DNA of 64,000 nt from Paenibacillus silvae (lineage in GTDB: Bacteria > Bacillota > Bacilli > Paenibacillales > Paenibacillaceae), in contig NZ_BMFU01000004.1 of NCBI RefSeq assembly GCF_014639235.1, positions 179,222-243,221 on the forward strand. Reading direction: 5' to 3'. Numbering within the stretch: position 1 is the stretch's first letter; each line of letters opens with the position of its first letter. Below the pieces are notes generated by a model, which saw only the letters and a list, made by a program, of their open reading frames with translations, had not been told where the DNA came from and made no database searches. This document shows positions 17,564-27,072 of this stretch, piece after piece. A program made the translations under genes and the position numbers.

Positions 17564-18768
17564 ATGAAACAAGCGCCCCGAAAATATGCCAACTATATCC
17601 CGATTCGGGAATTGCACAGCAAGGAGCGGCAGTTATCCCCCTTCCAGGTGTATGCAGAGCTTCGTGAGAACACTCCAGTCCGTTATGATGAGCATCGAGA
17701 ATGCTGGGATGTGTTTCGTTATGAAGATGTGCATTATGTACTGAAAAATCCAAAGCTGTTTTCTTCCGAACGTAACCGTGCGGGTTCCAGTTTGCTGACC
17801 ACAGACCCGCCCAAGCACAAGCAGCTTCGTGATCTGGTTAATCAGGCGTTTACGCCCAAGGCCATTGAAGCGCTGGCGCCGCGAATTCAGGAGATTACGG
17901 ATGAGTTGCTGGCCCCGCATCTTTCGGGTGAGAAAATGAATCTGATTGATGACCTGGCAGCGCCGCTGCCCGTCATTGTTATTGCTGAACTGATCGGTGT
18001 TCCGGCTTCGGATCGCCGGGAATTCAAGCTTTGGTCCGATGTACTCGTGAAGGGTGCGCGCGATGACAGTGAAGAGGCCTTTCAGGAGCTGGCCCAAGAG
18101 AAGCAGCAGAATATCCAGGAGTTATATATCTATTTCACTGAAATTTTAGAACAGCGCCGTTTAGAACCGAAGGATGACCTCGTCTCCTTGCTGCTTGCTG
18201 CAGAGATTGAAGGGCAGAAGCTGACGGTGGAGGAGGTTGTTAATTTCTGTATTCTCCTGCTGGTCGCAGGGAATGAAACCACAACCAATCTGATTGCCAA
18301 CGCGGTGCGTATCCTCTCTGAACAACCTGAATTGCAGAACGAGTTACGTGAGCATCCGGATCTTGTGGCGAGTGCTGTGGAAGAAACGTTGCGGTATTAT
18401 CCGCCATTGTAGCGATAGGGCGTGTAGCAAGAGAAACAGTGGAATTAAGCGGACAAACCATTCAGGCGGGAGATCAGGTGATTTCCTGGGTGGGGGCTGC
18501 CAATAGGGACCATGCTCAGTTTGAACGTGCAGATGAATTCATATCGGATCGGAAGCCGAACAGGCATATGGGATTCGGGTTTGGCATTCACTTCTGCCTT
18601 GGTGCACCTCTGGCTCGCTTGGAGGCGAGAGTTGTATTGCACACGCTTCTTCAACGTATGGAGCACATAAAGCTGGCTCCTGAAGCGGAGCTGGAACCGA
18701 TCCAGAGTGCCTTTGTCTTTGGTGTGAAGGAATACCCCATTCAATTCAACGAACGACAAGCAGATTAG
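17564..18768 (+). pseudogene. Cytochrome P450 with a -1 frameshift near codon 282
   Basis: The first frame (17564-18412) gives 282 residues from MKQAPRKYANY after GGAGG. It includes the I-helix AGNETTTN and the K-helix EETLRYYPP, then stops at TAG 18410-18412. One base is missing: in the next frame the protein continues at once as VAIGRVARETVELSG and runs to 18768. That part carries the heme-binding signature FGFGIHFCLGAPLAR. Together they give about 401 residues, normal for a CYP107/102-like bacterial P450. All motifs are intact, so either the mutation is very recent or the base was lost in sequencing. Confidence 0.88.
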
Positions 18769-18796
18769 CGCCGAGTATCAGCTCTGCTTACAGAAA

Positions 18797-18840
18797 GAAA
18801 GCCGCTCTCAGACCCTACAGGGCTGAAGCGGCTTTTTGTT
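18797..18840 (+). terminator. Terminator after P450 gene
   Basis: AAAGCCGCT-CTCAGACCCTA pairs imperfectly with AGGGCTGAAGCGGCTTT, followed by TTGTT. A-rich on the other side, so possibly bidirectional with the MFS gene. Confidence 0.75.
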
Positions 18841-18918
18841 CATGTTATAACCGTATGTTATCCCTGAAGGTGAGTGATGTCAGCGTTTCGACCTATTTCA
18901 GCCTAACCCCTGTTATCT

Positions 18919-20127
18919 TCACGGTTCAACGCGCACAGGTCTTTTGTACAGCTTGAGCCGGACCCAAACCATATTAAGCAGCAGCAGTGACCCGGAAACG
19001 ATAAACAGTCCCTCAATGCCGATAAACCCGGCCAGAAATCCGCCGATGATAGCTCCCAGCATGTTGCCAAGCGCCAGAGTACTGGTATTAAAGCTGAATG
19101 CCCGGCTGATCATGCTGTCAGGTGTATATCCCCGAATCAACGCGTTTACACTTGGAAGCAAGCCGCCCATAAATACACCCATGACGAAACGCACCAGAAT
19201 GAGCTGCCACACGGTTTGAACAAAAGCCTGCGGGATCAGCATAAGGCCGGTACCGATCAAGGAGAAGGTAAGCACCTTATGAGGGCCTATTCGGTCACTC
19301 AGCTTTCCGAGTACAGGCGACATTGCCATATTGGACAACCCTGTGACTGCACCAACCATTCCGGCCCAGAAGGCTACGTCTACTGCGGTCCCGTGCAGTT
19401 TTTGCACATATAAAGGCAATAGTGACATCGGACTGATCATTGCAAACTGCAGCAGGAACGTTACAGCGAACAGTGCTGGCAGCTGGGGTGATTTGCTAAG
19501 CTCCTTCAGACCGGATAAAACGGATTGATCCGGGAGCTTTGCTGCTTTTTGACGGTCGAATTTCTCCCGCACCAGGAACATGGCCAGCAAGGAAGCCGTG
19601 AAGATAAGTCCACCTGTAATATAAAAAATAGGACGAAATCCGACTGCATCCGCCAGCAGTCCGCCAATCAGAGGTCCCAGAATGGTGCCTGCCACCTGCC
19701 CGGACTGACTGATGCCCATGGCGAAGCCCATGCGATCTTTCGGCGTTGTACCCGAGATCAGAGCTACCGCTGCCGGATTGAAACCGGAGATGGTGCCGTT
19801 CAGCAGCCGCAACAGGAGGAGCTGCCACGGATTCTGCACAAAGCCCATTAGTGCAATAACGATGGCCATGCCGAATCCGGAACGAAGCAGCATAATTTTG
19901 CGTCCGTATTTATCAGACAGCTTGCCCCAGAGAGGTTGAAATATAAAAGAGGTAAGGAAATTGGCTGCAAATATAAATCCGGCCCAGATGCCAATTTCAT
20001 GCTCTCCTACGACGCCTAGATCTCTGGCGAGAAATAGCGAAAGAAACGGTGTAATCATGGTCATGCCTGCATTAACCAGAAACTGTCCGAACCAAAGCAC
20101 AATGAGGTTGACTTTCCATGTTTTCAA
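18919..20127 (-). CDS. MFS drug-efflux-type transporter (DHA1 family)
   Basis: About 402 residues from TTG at 20127, 8 bases after AAGGAAGTG. The upstream in-frame extension to 20238 is not needed for the fold. Twelve TM segments are predicted. Motif A is seen as GKLSDKYGRK (near 70) and again in the second half as GKLSDRIGPHK; the motif C-like GQVAGTILGPLIGG fits drug:H+ antiporters. The leader holds a perfect 10-bp inverted repeat, and the predicted transcription start lies at the outer ATG, so the true start needs testing. Confidence 0.88.
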   Translation of the reverse strand: MKTWKVNLIVLWFGQFLVNAGMTMITPFLSLFLARDLGVVGEHEIGIWAGFIFAANFLTSFIFQPLWGKLSDKYGRKIMLLRSGFGMAIVIALMGFVQNPWQLLLLRLLNGTISGFNPAAVALISGTTPKDRMGFAMGISQSGQVAGTILGPLIGGLLADAVGFRPIFYITGGLIFTASLLAMFLVREKFDRQKAAKLPDQSVLSGLKELSKSPQLPALFAVTFLLQFAMISPMSLLPLYVQKLHGTAVDVAFWAGMVGAVTGLSNMAMSPVLGKLSDRIGPHKVLTFSLIGTGLMLIPQAFVQTVWQLILVRFVMGVFMGGLLPSVNALIRGYTPDSMISRAFSFNTSTLALGNMLGAIIGGFLAGFIGIEGLFIVSGSLLLLNMVWVRLKLYKRPVRVEP

Positions 20128-20149
20128 TGTGCTTTCACTTCCTTTCAAA

Positions 20150-20227
20150 TTTTCTGCAACTCTCGCTGCAAAGATTTTTTCAAAACACTTGATACGAGGA
20201 TTTTTGCAAGTGTTTTCTGTAACTCTC
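20150..20227 (-). repeat. Leader repeats upstream of the MFS transporter
   Basis: AAAACACTTG (20182-20191) and CAAGTGTTTT (20207-20216) form a perfect 10-bp inverted repeat with a 15-base loop. It is flanked by a 15-base direct repeat with one mismatch (20150-20164 and 20213-20227). Could be an attenuator, operator or neutral duplication. Confidence 0.55.
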
Positions 20228-20244
20228 AAAAAAGCCATTCTTTT

Positions 20245-20250
20245 ATTATA
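20245..20250 (-). promoter_or_regulatory. -10 element of the MFS transporter promoter
   Basis: A perfect TATAAT on the minus strand with a weak -35. The expected start is about 7 bases downstream, which coincides with the ATG at 20238. This suggests either a leaderless longer ORF or a leader of about 110 bases before the TTG start. Confidence 0.5.
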
Positions 20251-20368
20251 TCACAATTGGCATATTAAAGATGGGTTATTGAATGCATCGAAAGCTGGCT
20301 AAACCAAAGTATGAAATAGGGTGTAACGAATGTCATAGTATTGTCACTTGGAACACATCCCCAAATGG

Positions 20369-20397
20369 TTGTTACGGCTGTTTAAAAAGGGCATAAT
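20369..20397 (+). promoter_or_regulatory. Probable promoter of hemEHY
   Basis: TTGTTA at 20369-20374 and CATAAT at 20392-20397 are spaced by 17 bases, 40 bases before hemE. The remainder of the 20128-20436 interval has only the divergent MFS leader. Confidence 0.6.
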
Positions 20398-20436
20398 GGT
20401 AGTTATGAGTCCAAAAACTATTGGAGGCTTCTTAAT

Positions 20437-21501
20437 ATGAGCTATAATGATCGTTTGATTCGGGCAAGTTTCAAACAGCAGGTAGATCGTGTGCCGGTTT
20501 GGTACATGCGTCAGGCTGGGCGTTACGATCCTGAATATCGCAAAATCAAAGAAAAGTACTCCTTGCTTGAAATATGCCGGCAGCCTGAGCTCGCGGCTGA
20601 AGTTACACTCATGCCCGTACGGAAGCTGGGCGTGGATGCGGCTATTTTGTATTCCGATATTATGAATCCGGTTGCTTCACTCGGTATAGATTTTGATATT
20701 GTCAAAAATATTGGACCGGTGATTGATAATCCCATTCGTTCCGCAGCAGACGTAGACCGCCTGCGTCCTATTGATGTCGAGGGGGATCTGTCACACATTC
20801 TGGAAACGATTCGTATTCTGGACAAGCAGCTCGACGTTCCGCTGATCACGTTTGCGGGGGCTCCTTTTACGATTGCAAGTTATCTGATTGAAGGCCAGCC
20901 TTCCAAAGGGTATATCCGAACCAAAACGATGATGTACAGCGAGCCGGAAGTGTGGCATAAACTGATGCAGAAGCTTGGTGATATGGTCATTACATATATC
21001 CGTGCCCATATCGCGAATGGCGGTAAGGCATTTCAGTTGTTTGACAGCTGGGTAGGAGCACTCTCTCCCAAAGATTTCAAAACGTATGTACTGCCTACGA
21101 TTACCCGTATTTTTACCGAATTATCCGATTTGAATGTACCGAAAATTTATTTTCCTGGTGTAGCCTCTGGCGAACTGCTGCCAACCCTGCAGGAACTGCA
21201 GGCTAATGTGATCGGGCTGGACTGGAGAGTTTCCGTCTCGGAAGGTCGCAGACGACTGGGGGGCAAATTTGCAGTACAGGGCAATCTTGATCCGTATATC
21301 CTTACGGCGCCAATGGAGGTAATCAAGGAACAGGCCAAAGCCATTATTGATGAAGGAGTCAAGGAGCCGGGATACATTTTCAATCTTGGACATGGGCTGT
21401 TCCCTGAAGCTTCCCTAGATAAATTAAAAGAACTAACCGATTATATACACGAATATTCAGCAGAAGCTTTGAAGATGGGAGTGACGGCAAACAATGACTA
21501 A
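20437..21501 (+). CDS. hemE: Uroporphyrinogen decarboxylase
   Basis: 354 residues, normal length. It converts uroporphyrinogen III to coproporphyrinogen III in the cytosol. The N-terminal VPVWYMRQAGRYDPEYR signature binds the tetrapyrrole carboxylates. ILYSDIMNPVASLGIDF carries the catalytic aspartate loop, and FNLGHGLFPEAS is the C-terminal signature. First gene of a translationally overlapping operon; its last 8 bases overlap hemH. Confidence 0.97.
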   Translation: MSYNDRLIRASFKQQVDRVPVWYMRQAGRYDPEYRKIKEKYSLLEICRQPELAAEVTLMPVRKLGVDAAILYSDIMNPVASLGIDFDIVKNIGPVIDNPIRSAADVDRLRPIDVEGDLSHILETIRILDKQLDVPLITFAGAPFTIASYLIEGQPSKGYIRTKTMMYSEPEVWHKLMQKLGDMVITYIRAHIANGGKAFQLFDSWVGALSPKDFKTYVLPTITRIFTELSDLNVPKIYFPGVASGELLPTLQELQANVIGLDWRVSVSEGRRRLGGKFAVQGNLDPYILTAPMEVIKEQAKAIIDEGVKEPGYIFNLGHGLFPEASLDKLKELTDYIHEYSAEALKMGVTANND

Positions 21502-22444
21502 GACCGTAGGTGTACTGGTGATGTCGTATGGCACGCCTGAAAATATGGAAAGTATTGAAGCGTATTACACGCATATCCGCAGAGGGCGGCCGCCTGAGCC
21601 GGAACAATTGAAGGAATTGACAGATCGCTACGAAGCGATTGTTGGCGGTGTATTTCCGCTCCGTGAGAACACGGACAATCAGGTGAGAACACTGCAGGAG
21701 ACGTTACAGCAGGACGAGCGCCGGAACGGCACCGAGTTTCGCTGTTATCAGGGACTCAAGCATGCGTACCCGTTTATTGAGGACGGCGTGGAGCAGATGG
21801 CAAAGGACGGCATTCAGACTGCGATCGGCATCGTGCTGGCTCCGCACTTCTCGACGATGAGCGTAGGCAGCTATATCAAGCGTGCACGGGAAAAAGCGGA
21901 AGAGCATGGCATTCGTATGTCCTTTATTGAAAGCTATCATTTGCACCCGAAGCTTATTCAGGCACTTGCTGCACGTGTAAGCGCAAAGCTGGATGCTTTT
22001 GAGGAAGCAGGAGCCAAGCGCGGGGACGTGAAGGTGCTGTTCAGCGCACACAGTCTGCCTGCGCGAATTGTAGACATGGGTGATCCATATCCGGATCAAC
22101 TGCTGGAAACCTCCGAAGCGATTGCTTCCCGCGTGGGCATTTCCAACTGGCAGTTTACTTGGCAAAGTGCAGGACGCACCGCCGAGCCATGGCTGGGTCC
22201 TGACATCCTGGACACACTGCAGGAGCTTTCCCGTGAGCAGGTGGAGGATGTGCTTGTGGCGCCGATTGGCTTCGTATCCGATCACCTGGAAGTGCTGTAC
22301 GATCTGGACATCGAAGCCAAAGCGATTGCGAAGGAAATGGATATGCGCCTGATGCGCATCGACTCGCTTAATAGTGATCCTCTGTACATGGAAACATTAA
22401 GCGACTCTATTATAAGCCAATGGCAGCAAGGGTCTGATAACTGA
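21494..22444 (+). CDS. hemH: Coproporphyrin ferrochelatase
   Basis: 316 residues, inserting Fe2+ into coproporphyrin III in the Gram-positive branch of heme synthesis (also named cpfC). YGTPENMESIEAYYTHIRRG opens the protein, and VLFSAHSLPARIVDMGDPY contains the metal-site histidine. QSAGRTAEPWLGPD and the VAPIGFVSDHLEVLYDLDIE segment hold the conserved glutamate. The start overlaps hemE by 8 bases and the stop overlaps hemY by one base (TGATG), implying coupled translation. Confidence 0.97.
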   Translation: MTKTVGVLVMSYGTPENMESIEAYYTHIRRGRPPEPEQLKELTDRYEAIVGGVFPLRENTDNQVRTLQETLQQDERRNGTEFRCYQGLKHAYPFIEDGVEQMAKDGIQTAIGIVLAPHFSTMSVGSYIKRAREKAEEHGIRMSFIESYHLHPKLIQALAARVSAKLDAFEEAGAKRGDVKVLFSAHSLPARIVDMGDPYPDQLLETSEAIASRVGISNWQFTWQSAGRTAEPWLGPDILDTLQELSREQVEDVLVAPIGFVSDHLEVLYDLDIEAKAIAKEMDMRLMRIDSLNSDPLYMETLSDSIISQWQQGSDN

Positions 22445-23868
22445 TGGAAGACAAGAAACGACGCGTCGTTATTGTCGGCGGAGGCCTTACGGGTCTCAGC
22501 TCGGCATTTTATATTCGCAAGCATTACCGGGCGGCAGGTGTTGAGCCAGCGATTACCCTGCTGGAGAAAAGCTCATCCATGGGCGGCATCATTGAAACGC
22601 TGCATCGGGACGGATTCGTGATTGAGAAGGGTCCTGACTCCTTCCTGGCTCGTAAAACAGCCATGATTGATCTGGCGAAGGAACTGGAGATGGATCATGA
22701 ACTGGTCAGTCAAAATCCGGAGTCGAAAAAAACGTACATCATGCAGCGTGGCAAGCTTCATCCGATGCCGGCAGGACTGGTTCTCGGGATTCCGACAGAG
22801 CTGAGACCTTTCCTGAGAAGTGGACTTGTCTCTCCCGCGGGCAAACTGCGGGCGCTGATGGACTTTATTATTCCGCCCAAGCGTACGACAGAGGATGAAT
22901 CACTTGGTTATATGATTGAGCGAAGACTGGGATCGGAAGTGCTGGAGAACCTGACGGAGCCGCTTCTGGCAGGGATTTACGCAGGAGATATGCGTAAGCT
23001 GAGCCTGCAAGCTACCTTTCCGCAGTTTGGAGAGGTAGAGCGGGATTATGGCAGCCTGATTCGAGGTATGATGACGGGGCGTAAACCGACCGAGACACAT
23101 ACTGGCACGAAGCGAAGTGCTTTTCTGAACTTCCGTCAGGGGCTGCAAAGTCTGGTGCATGCTCTGGTGCATGAACTGGATGATGTGGACCAGCGTTTGA
23201 ATACTGCCGCGATATCCTTACAGAGATCGGAACAGCAGGACGCAAGATATCGTGTTGAGCTGCATAATGGCGAATGGCTGGATGCGGATGACGTTGTCAT
23301 TACCGTTCCAACTTATGTTGCATCATCTCTGCTAAAACCTCATGTAGATACCTCGGCGCTGGATGCCATCAATTATGTTTCGGTGGCGAATGTTGTTCTC
23401 GCTTTTGAGAAAAAAGAGATTCAACATGTGTTTGACGGTTCCGGATTTCTTGTGCCCCGCAAGGAGGGGCGCAATATTACGGCCTGCACATGGACATCCA
23501 CCAAATGGCTTCACACCAGTCCGGAGGACAAAGTGCTGCTTCGCTGTTATGTTGGCCGTTCCGGAGATGAGCAGAATGTAGATCTTCCTGATGAGGCGCT
23601 TACGGAACTTGTCATGAAGGATTTAAGGGAAACGATGGGCATTGAAGCGAGTCCCATCTTCTCCGAGATAACAAGAATGCACAGAGCGATGCCGCAGTAT
23701 CCTGTCGGTCATCTCCAGCATCTTGCCGATCTTCGCAAAGAGCTTGGAGCTAAAGTTCCGGGCGTATATATTGCTGGCGCTGGTTATGAAGGGGTAGGTC
23801 TGCCAGACTGTATCCGTCAAGCCAAAGAGATGTCTATGCAGGCAGCGACACAGCTTGCTGCGAATTAA
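22444..23868 (+). CDS. hemY: Coproporphyrinogen III / protoporphyrinogen oxidase (FAD)
   Basis: 474 residues. The N-terminal VVIVGGGLTGLSSAFYIRKH is a dinucleotide-binding motif, GFVIEKGPDSFLARK follows, and the C-terminal IAGAGYEGVGLPDCIRQ is the FAD-binding end. In Gram-positive bacteria this enzyme oxidises coproporphyrinogen III to coproporphyrin III (name cgoX) before hemH acts. No TM segments, as expected for the soluble HemY type. Last gene of the cluster, followed by a terminator. Confidence 0.96.
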   Translation: MEDKKRRVVIVGGGLTGLSSAFYIRKHYRAAGVEPAITLLEKSSSMGGIIETLHRDGFVIEKGPDSFLARKTAMIDLAKELEMDHELVSQNPESKKTYIMQRGKLHPMPAGLVLGIPTELRPFLRSGLVSPAGKLRALMDFIIPPKRTTEDESLGYMIERRLGSEVLENLTEPLLAGIYAGDMRKLSLQATFPQFGEVERDYGSLIRGMMTGRKPTETHTGTKRSAFLNFRQGLQSLVHALVHELDDVDQRLNTAAISLQRSEQQDARYRVELHNGEWLDADDVVITVPTYVASSLLKPHVDTSALDAINYVSVANVVLAFEKKEIQHVFDGSGFLVPRKEGRNITACTWTSTKWLHTSPEDKVLLRCYVGRSGDEQNVDLPDEALTELVMKDLRETMGIEASPIFSEITRMHRAMPQYPVGHLQHLADLRKELGAKVPGVYIAGAGYEGVGLPDCIRQAKEMSMQAATQLAAN

Positions 23869-23905
23869 AGGCAGTCCATTTTACTTTAATACCCGTATAC
23901 ATCTT

Positions 23906-23950
23906 GCCGTCTCTACTGTAGCAGAATCTACAGTAGAGACGGCTTTTTTG
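23906..23950 (+). terminator. Terminator of hemEHY
   Basis: GCCGTCTCTACTGTAG pairs perfectly with CTACAGTAGAGACGGC, followed by TTTTTTG. Confidence 0.95.
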
Positions 23951-24078
23951 TATAAATGTTCTTAAAGTGAAACCGTTTTAGATGTGTAGAGAAACATTAA
24001 AAAGGAAGGATGCATATCCAGAATATGCTTGTTATAATGGTATGCATATGGATTGTTTGTAAAGAAGAGGAGTGGCTT

Positions 24079-25482
24079 ATGTATCCCCCAAGATCGCAGC
24101 GAAGCTCAGTAAAGAAAAAAGCAAGACGTACACGTAATGTCAAGATCAGAATTGTCAATCTTATGCTTATTGCAGCGATTGGTCTGATCGGTGTGTATTA
24201 TATCCTCAATACACGTGAACAGCAGTCAGGGCAGCCGGTTCCTCAAGAGGCAGCACAGCAGGACCCGTCTCCAGCAACGGACAATCAGAGCGGCGGTGCA
24301 GTCAATGAGCCTGATGCTGATCCGGCCGAAACACCGAATGAGGATGCTGCTCCTGTAGATGGGAAACCGGATGCAGAGATTGACAGTACAGATGATTCTG
24401 CATCATCTGGAGCTGGGGCAAGTGATCCGACAGAGAATAGCGGTGGAAAAAAAGACACAGGCACAAAGACTTCGGATTCGGATCAAGGCAATTCAGGCAA
24501 AGTCGAAAACAGTGGGAGCACCAAGGCTCCTGACCCGGCAAATGACGTTATCATTCATTTTGTGGGCGATATTCAATTTTCCGGTAAAGTTGCGGAGCTC
24601 TTGGAGAAGAACGGTTATAACTATCCTTTCGCCAAGCTTGGCAGCATGTTCAAGGATGACGATTTAACCATTGGTAATCTGGAGACACCGGTAACTCACG
24701 GAGGTACCAGTGCAGAAGACAAGTCGTTTGTATACAAATCTTCGCCAAAGGCTCTGCAAGCTATGGCAGCAGCCGGATTTGATGCGGTTAATCTGGCAAA
24801 CAATCATATCCTGGACCAGGGTGTGGAAGGTTTGGTGGATACGCTGACGTATCTTGAGCAATATGGCATTGCTCATGCCGGTGCAGGCATGAATGGCACG
24901 GAGGCATACGAGCCGGCATATTTCGAACGTAAAGGCATGAAGATTGCCTTGCTTGGTTTCAGCCGGGTTGTTCCTGTAGCGAGCTGGAAGGCAGATGGAA
25001 ATCGGGCGGGGGTGGCGGAAGCTTATGATTCCACAAGAGCGGTTGAAGCGATTAAGACGGCCCGGAAGAAGGCTGATCTGGTCATCGTTGTAGCCCATTG
25101 GGGAGAAGAGCGTGTCAGTACCCCGAACGCAGATCAAACACGACTGGCACATGAGTTTGTGGATGCCGGAGCCGATCTGATTGTTGGTGGTCATCCTCAT
25201 GTTTTACAAGGTCTCGAAAACTATAAGGGGAAATGGATTGCATACAGTACGGGCAATTTTATTTTCACAAGATCTACTACGGAAGAAACCTGGAAGACAG
25301 CTGTGTTTCAGGCTAGCTGCAGCAGGGATGCGAAATGCAGTATGAAAGTGATCCCGTATGAAGCAGCTCTGGGGCAGGCTGTACCAATGCTTGATGATGC
25401 AAACCGGCTCCTGCTGGAGCAGATGGCAAAAATGTCGCCAGGTATCCGCATTAACACGAGTGGAGTTGCTACGCTTAACTAA
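24079..25482 (+). CDS. CapA family (poly-gamma-glutamate type) membrane-anchored protein
   Basis: 467 residues. ATG at 24079 follows AGAGGAG; the longer frame from 24010 has no site. A basic N-terminus, one TM segment (about 27-43), and a 120-residue acidic S/D/G-rich linker lead to an extracellular metallophosphatase-like CapA domain. Its motifs are FVGDIQFSG, GNLETPVT, NLANNHILDQG, VVAHWGEE, GGHPHVLQG and YSTGNFIF. PgsA/CapA proteins serve in poly-gamma-glutamate synthesis, but no pgsBC genes are adjacent. The actual activity of this single copy is therefore open. Confidence 0.88.
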   Translation: MYPPRSQRSSVKKKARRTRNVKIRIVNLMLIAAIGLIGVYYILNTREQQSGQPVPQEAAQQDPSPATDNQSGGAVNEPDADPAETPNEDAAPVDGKPDAEIDSTDDSASSGAGASDPTENSGGKKDTGTKTSDSDQGNSGKVENSGSTKAPDPANDVIIHFVGDIQFSGKVAELLEKNGYNYPFAKLGSMFKDDDLTIGNLETPVTHGGTSAEDKSFVYKSSPKALQAMAAAGFDAVNLANNHILDQGVEGLVDTLTYLEQYGIAHAGAGMNGTEAYEPAYFERKGMKIALLGFSRVVPVASWKADGNRAGVAEAYDSTRAVEAIKTARKKADLVIVVAHWGEERVSTPNADQTRLAHEFVDAGADLIVGGHPHVLQGLENYKGKWIAYSTGNFIFTRSTTEETWKTAVFQASCSRDAKCSMKVIPYEAALGQAVPMLDDANRLLLEQMAKMSPGIRINTSGVATLN

Positions 25483-25511
25483 ACCAGCCTGCTGCTGAGG
25501 AGAGATAAACT

Positions 25512-26264
25512 ATGAATAATCTGTGTGTAGCCCATCGTGGATTCTCATCACTTGCACCCGAGAACACGATGGCAGCCTTTAATATGGCAATGGAAAGACC
25601 GGAAGTTCAATGGATGGAGCTGGATGTGCAGCTGTCGCGAGATGGTGTGCCAGTAGTCATTCATGACTTCACGCTGGAGCGAACCACCAACGGCAAGGGG
25701 CGAGTCAAGGACACGGATTGGGCTGCCCTTAAACTGCTGGATGCAGGATCATGGAAGGGCAACAATTACACAGGCGAGCGTATTCCTTCACTTCGTGAGG
25801 TTTTGGATCGTTGTTGCGGCAAGGTTCGATTAAACATCGAGTTGAAGACACAAGGGGATATGTATCCGGGCTTGCCCGCAGCGGTCATTTACGAAATTAG
25901 AAAAAGACATATGCAGCATGATGTGGTTATTACTTCCTTTGAACCGGCTGCGCTGGTTGAAGTGAAGAAACTTGCTCCGGAATTGCAAACGGGTCTGATT
26001 ATTGATGCCAAACCGGGGGATTTGCTTGCTGCGTTGCAGCAGATGCATTGTACTTTTCTATCGATCGGCTACACCAATGTAGATAAAGCATTAATGAGAC
26101 AAATGCATGGGGCGGGCATTCAAGTGATGGCATGGACGGTGGATGACAAGGCTTCGATGAAAAAGCTTGCTGCCATTGATTCTGATGTGATGATCTGTAC
26201 CAATCGGCCGGATGTGTGGGAAGAGGCCTTTGAGGAAACAAGCAGCCGTTTCTTCAGACCATAA
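25512..26264 (+). CDS. Glycerophosphodiester phosphodiesterase
   Basis: 250 residues. Catalytic and metal residues are visible as H8-R9 (VAHRGFSS), E17 (APENTMAAF), E36 and D38 (MELDVQLSRDG) and H51 (VIHDFTLERTTNG). The C-terminus has VMAWTVDD. It releases glycerol-3-phosphate from deacylated phospholipids. UgpQ-like length and no signal peptide suggest a cytosolic enzyme. Located 29 bases after the CapA-like gene with a GAGGAGAG site, so probably co-transcribed. Confidence 0.94.
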   Translation: MNNLCVAHRGFSSLAPENTMAAFNMAMERPEVQWMELDVQLSRDGVPVVIHDFTLERTTNGKGRVKDTDWAALKLLDAGSWKGNNYTGERIPSLREVLDRCCGKVRLNIELKTQGDMYPGLPAAVIYEIRKRHMQHDVVITSFEPAALVEVKKLAPELQTGLIIDAKPGDLLAALQQMHCTFLSIGYTNVDKALMRQMHGAGIQVMAWTVDDKASMKKLAAIDSDVMICTNRPDVWEEAFEETSSRFFRP

Positions 26265-26323
26265 AGATCTATATACCAAGATGATAATCGGAGCAATGAA
26301 TCCAGCAAAGGTGGTTACAACTC

Positions 26324-26956
26324 ATGTTAACGAATATCTGTAATGTATACTGTGTAGGACGCAATTATAAACTTCATGCCGAGGAGCTTGGCAATGCGAT
26401 TCCGGATGAACCGATGATTTTTATGAAACCTTCCCATGCTGTTGTGCCTCTGAATGTGGAAGCGCTAGAGCTACCAGCTTCCAAGGGAGAGGTTCATTAT
26501 GAGGCTGAGTTGGTTATCCGAATTGGTCGGAATTATGAGCCGGGAGTGCGCGTAGATGAGCTGGTGAATGCCTATGCCTTCGGGATTGATTTTACACTGC
26601 GTGATGTGCAGACCGTAATCAAGAAAAAGGGACATCCATGGACTGCGGCTAAAGGATTCAAAAATTCCGCGCCTGTAAGTGATTTTCAGTCCTTTTCAGG
26701 CAAGGAAGCATTGCTAGAAAAGGACTTTACGCTGACCAAAAATGGCGTTGAAGTGCAACGAGGCAACATTCGCAACATGATTTTTGACCTTCAACACGTT
26801 GTTGATTATGTAGGATATCATTATGGTCTTGGCGCAGGAGATATTATCTTCACCGGAACACCGGAGGGTGTGGGACCAGCCGCAGAGGGAGATGTGCTTG
26901 AGCTCGCCTGGGATGGTCAATCCGTCGGGAAATGTACTATTGCAGCAGCGAAATAA
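26324..26956 (+). CDS. Fumarylacetoacetate hydrolase family protein
   Basis: 210 residues. The metal triad E60, E62 (VHYEAELVIRIG) and D89 (FGIDFTLRDVQ) is present, with FMKPSHAV and IIFTGTPEGVGPAAEGD. The family includes acylpyruvase, oxaloacetate decarboxylase and 2-hydroxyhepta-dienedioate isomerase; YisK-like proteins of Bacilli are close in size. The substrate cannot be set from sequence. Same strand and 59 bases after the phosphodiesterase, with an AAAGGTGG site. Confidence 0.92.
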   Translation: MLTNICNVYCVGRNYKLHAEELGNAIPDEPMIFMKPSHAVVPLNVEALELPASKGEVHYEAELVIRIGRNYEPGVRVDELVNAYAFGIDFTLRDVQTVIKKKGHPWTAAKGFKNSAPVSDFQSFSGKEALLEKDFTLTKNGVEVQRGNIRNMIFDLQHVVDYVGYHYGLGAGDIIFTGTPEGVGPAAEGDVLELAWDGQSVGKCTIAAAK

Positions 26957-27001
26957 TCCTGTAAATTCCGTATGAATTATAATGGTACAGTCATGCATTC
27001 A

Positions 27002-27025
27002 GGGGCGGGAAATCGCTCCTTTTTG
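27002..27025 (+). terminator. Terminator after FAH-family gene
   Basis: GGGGCG pairs with CGCTCC (one G-T) around GGAAAT, followed by TTTTT. Confidence 0.65.
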
Positions 27026-27072
27026 ACGTGATCATAGAAAATAAGTGAACACGCAACTCTAAACATTTAAGT

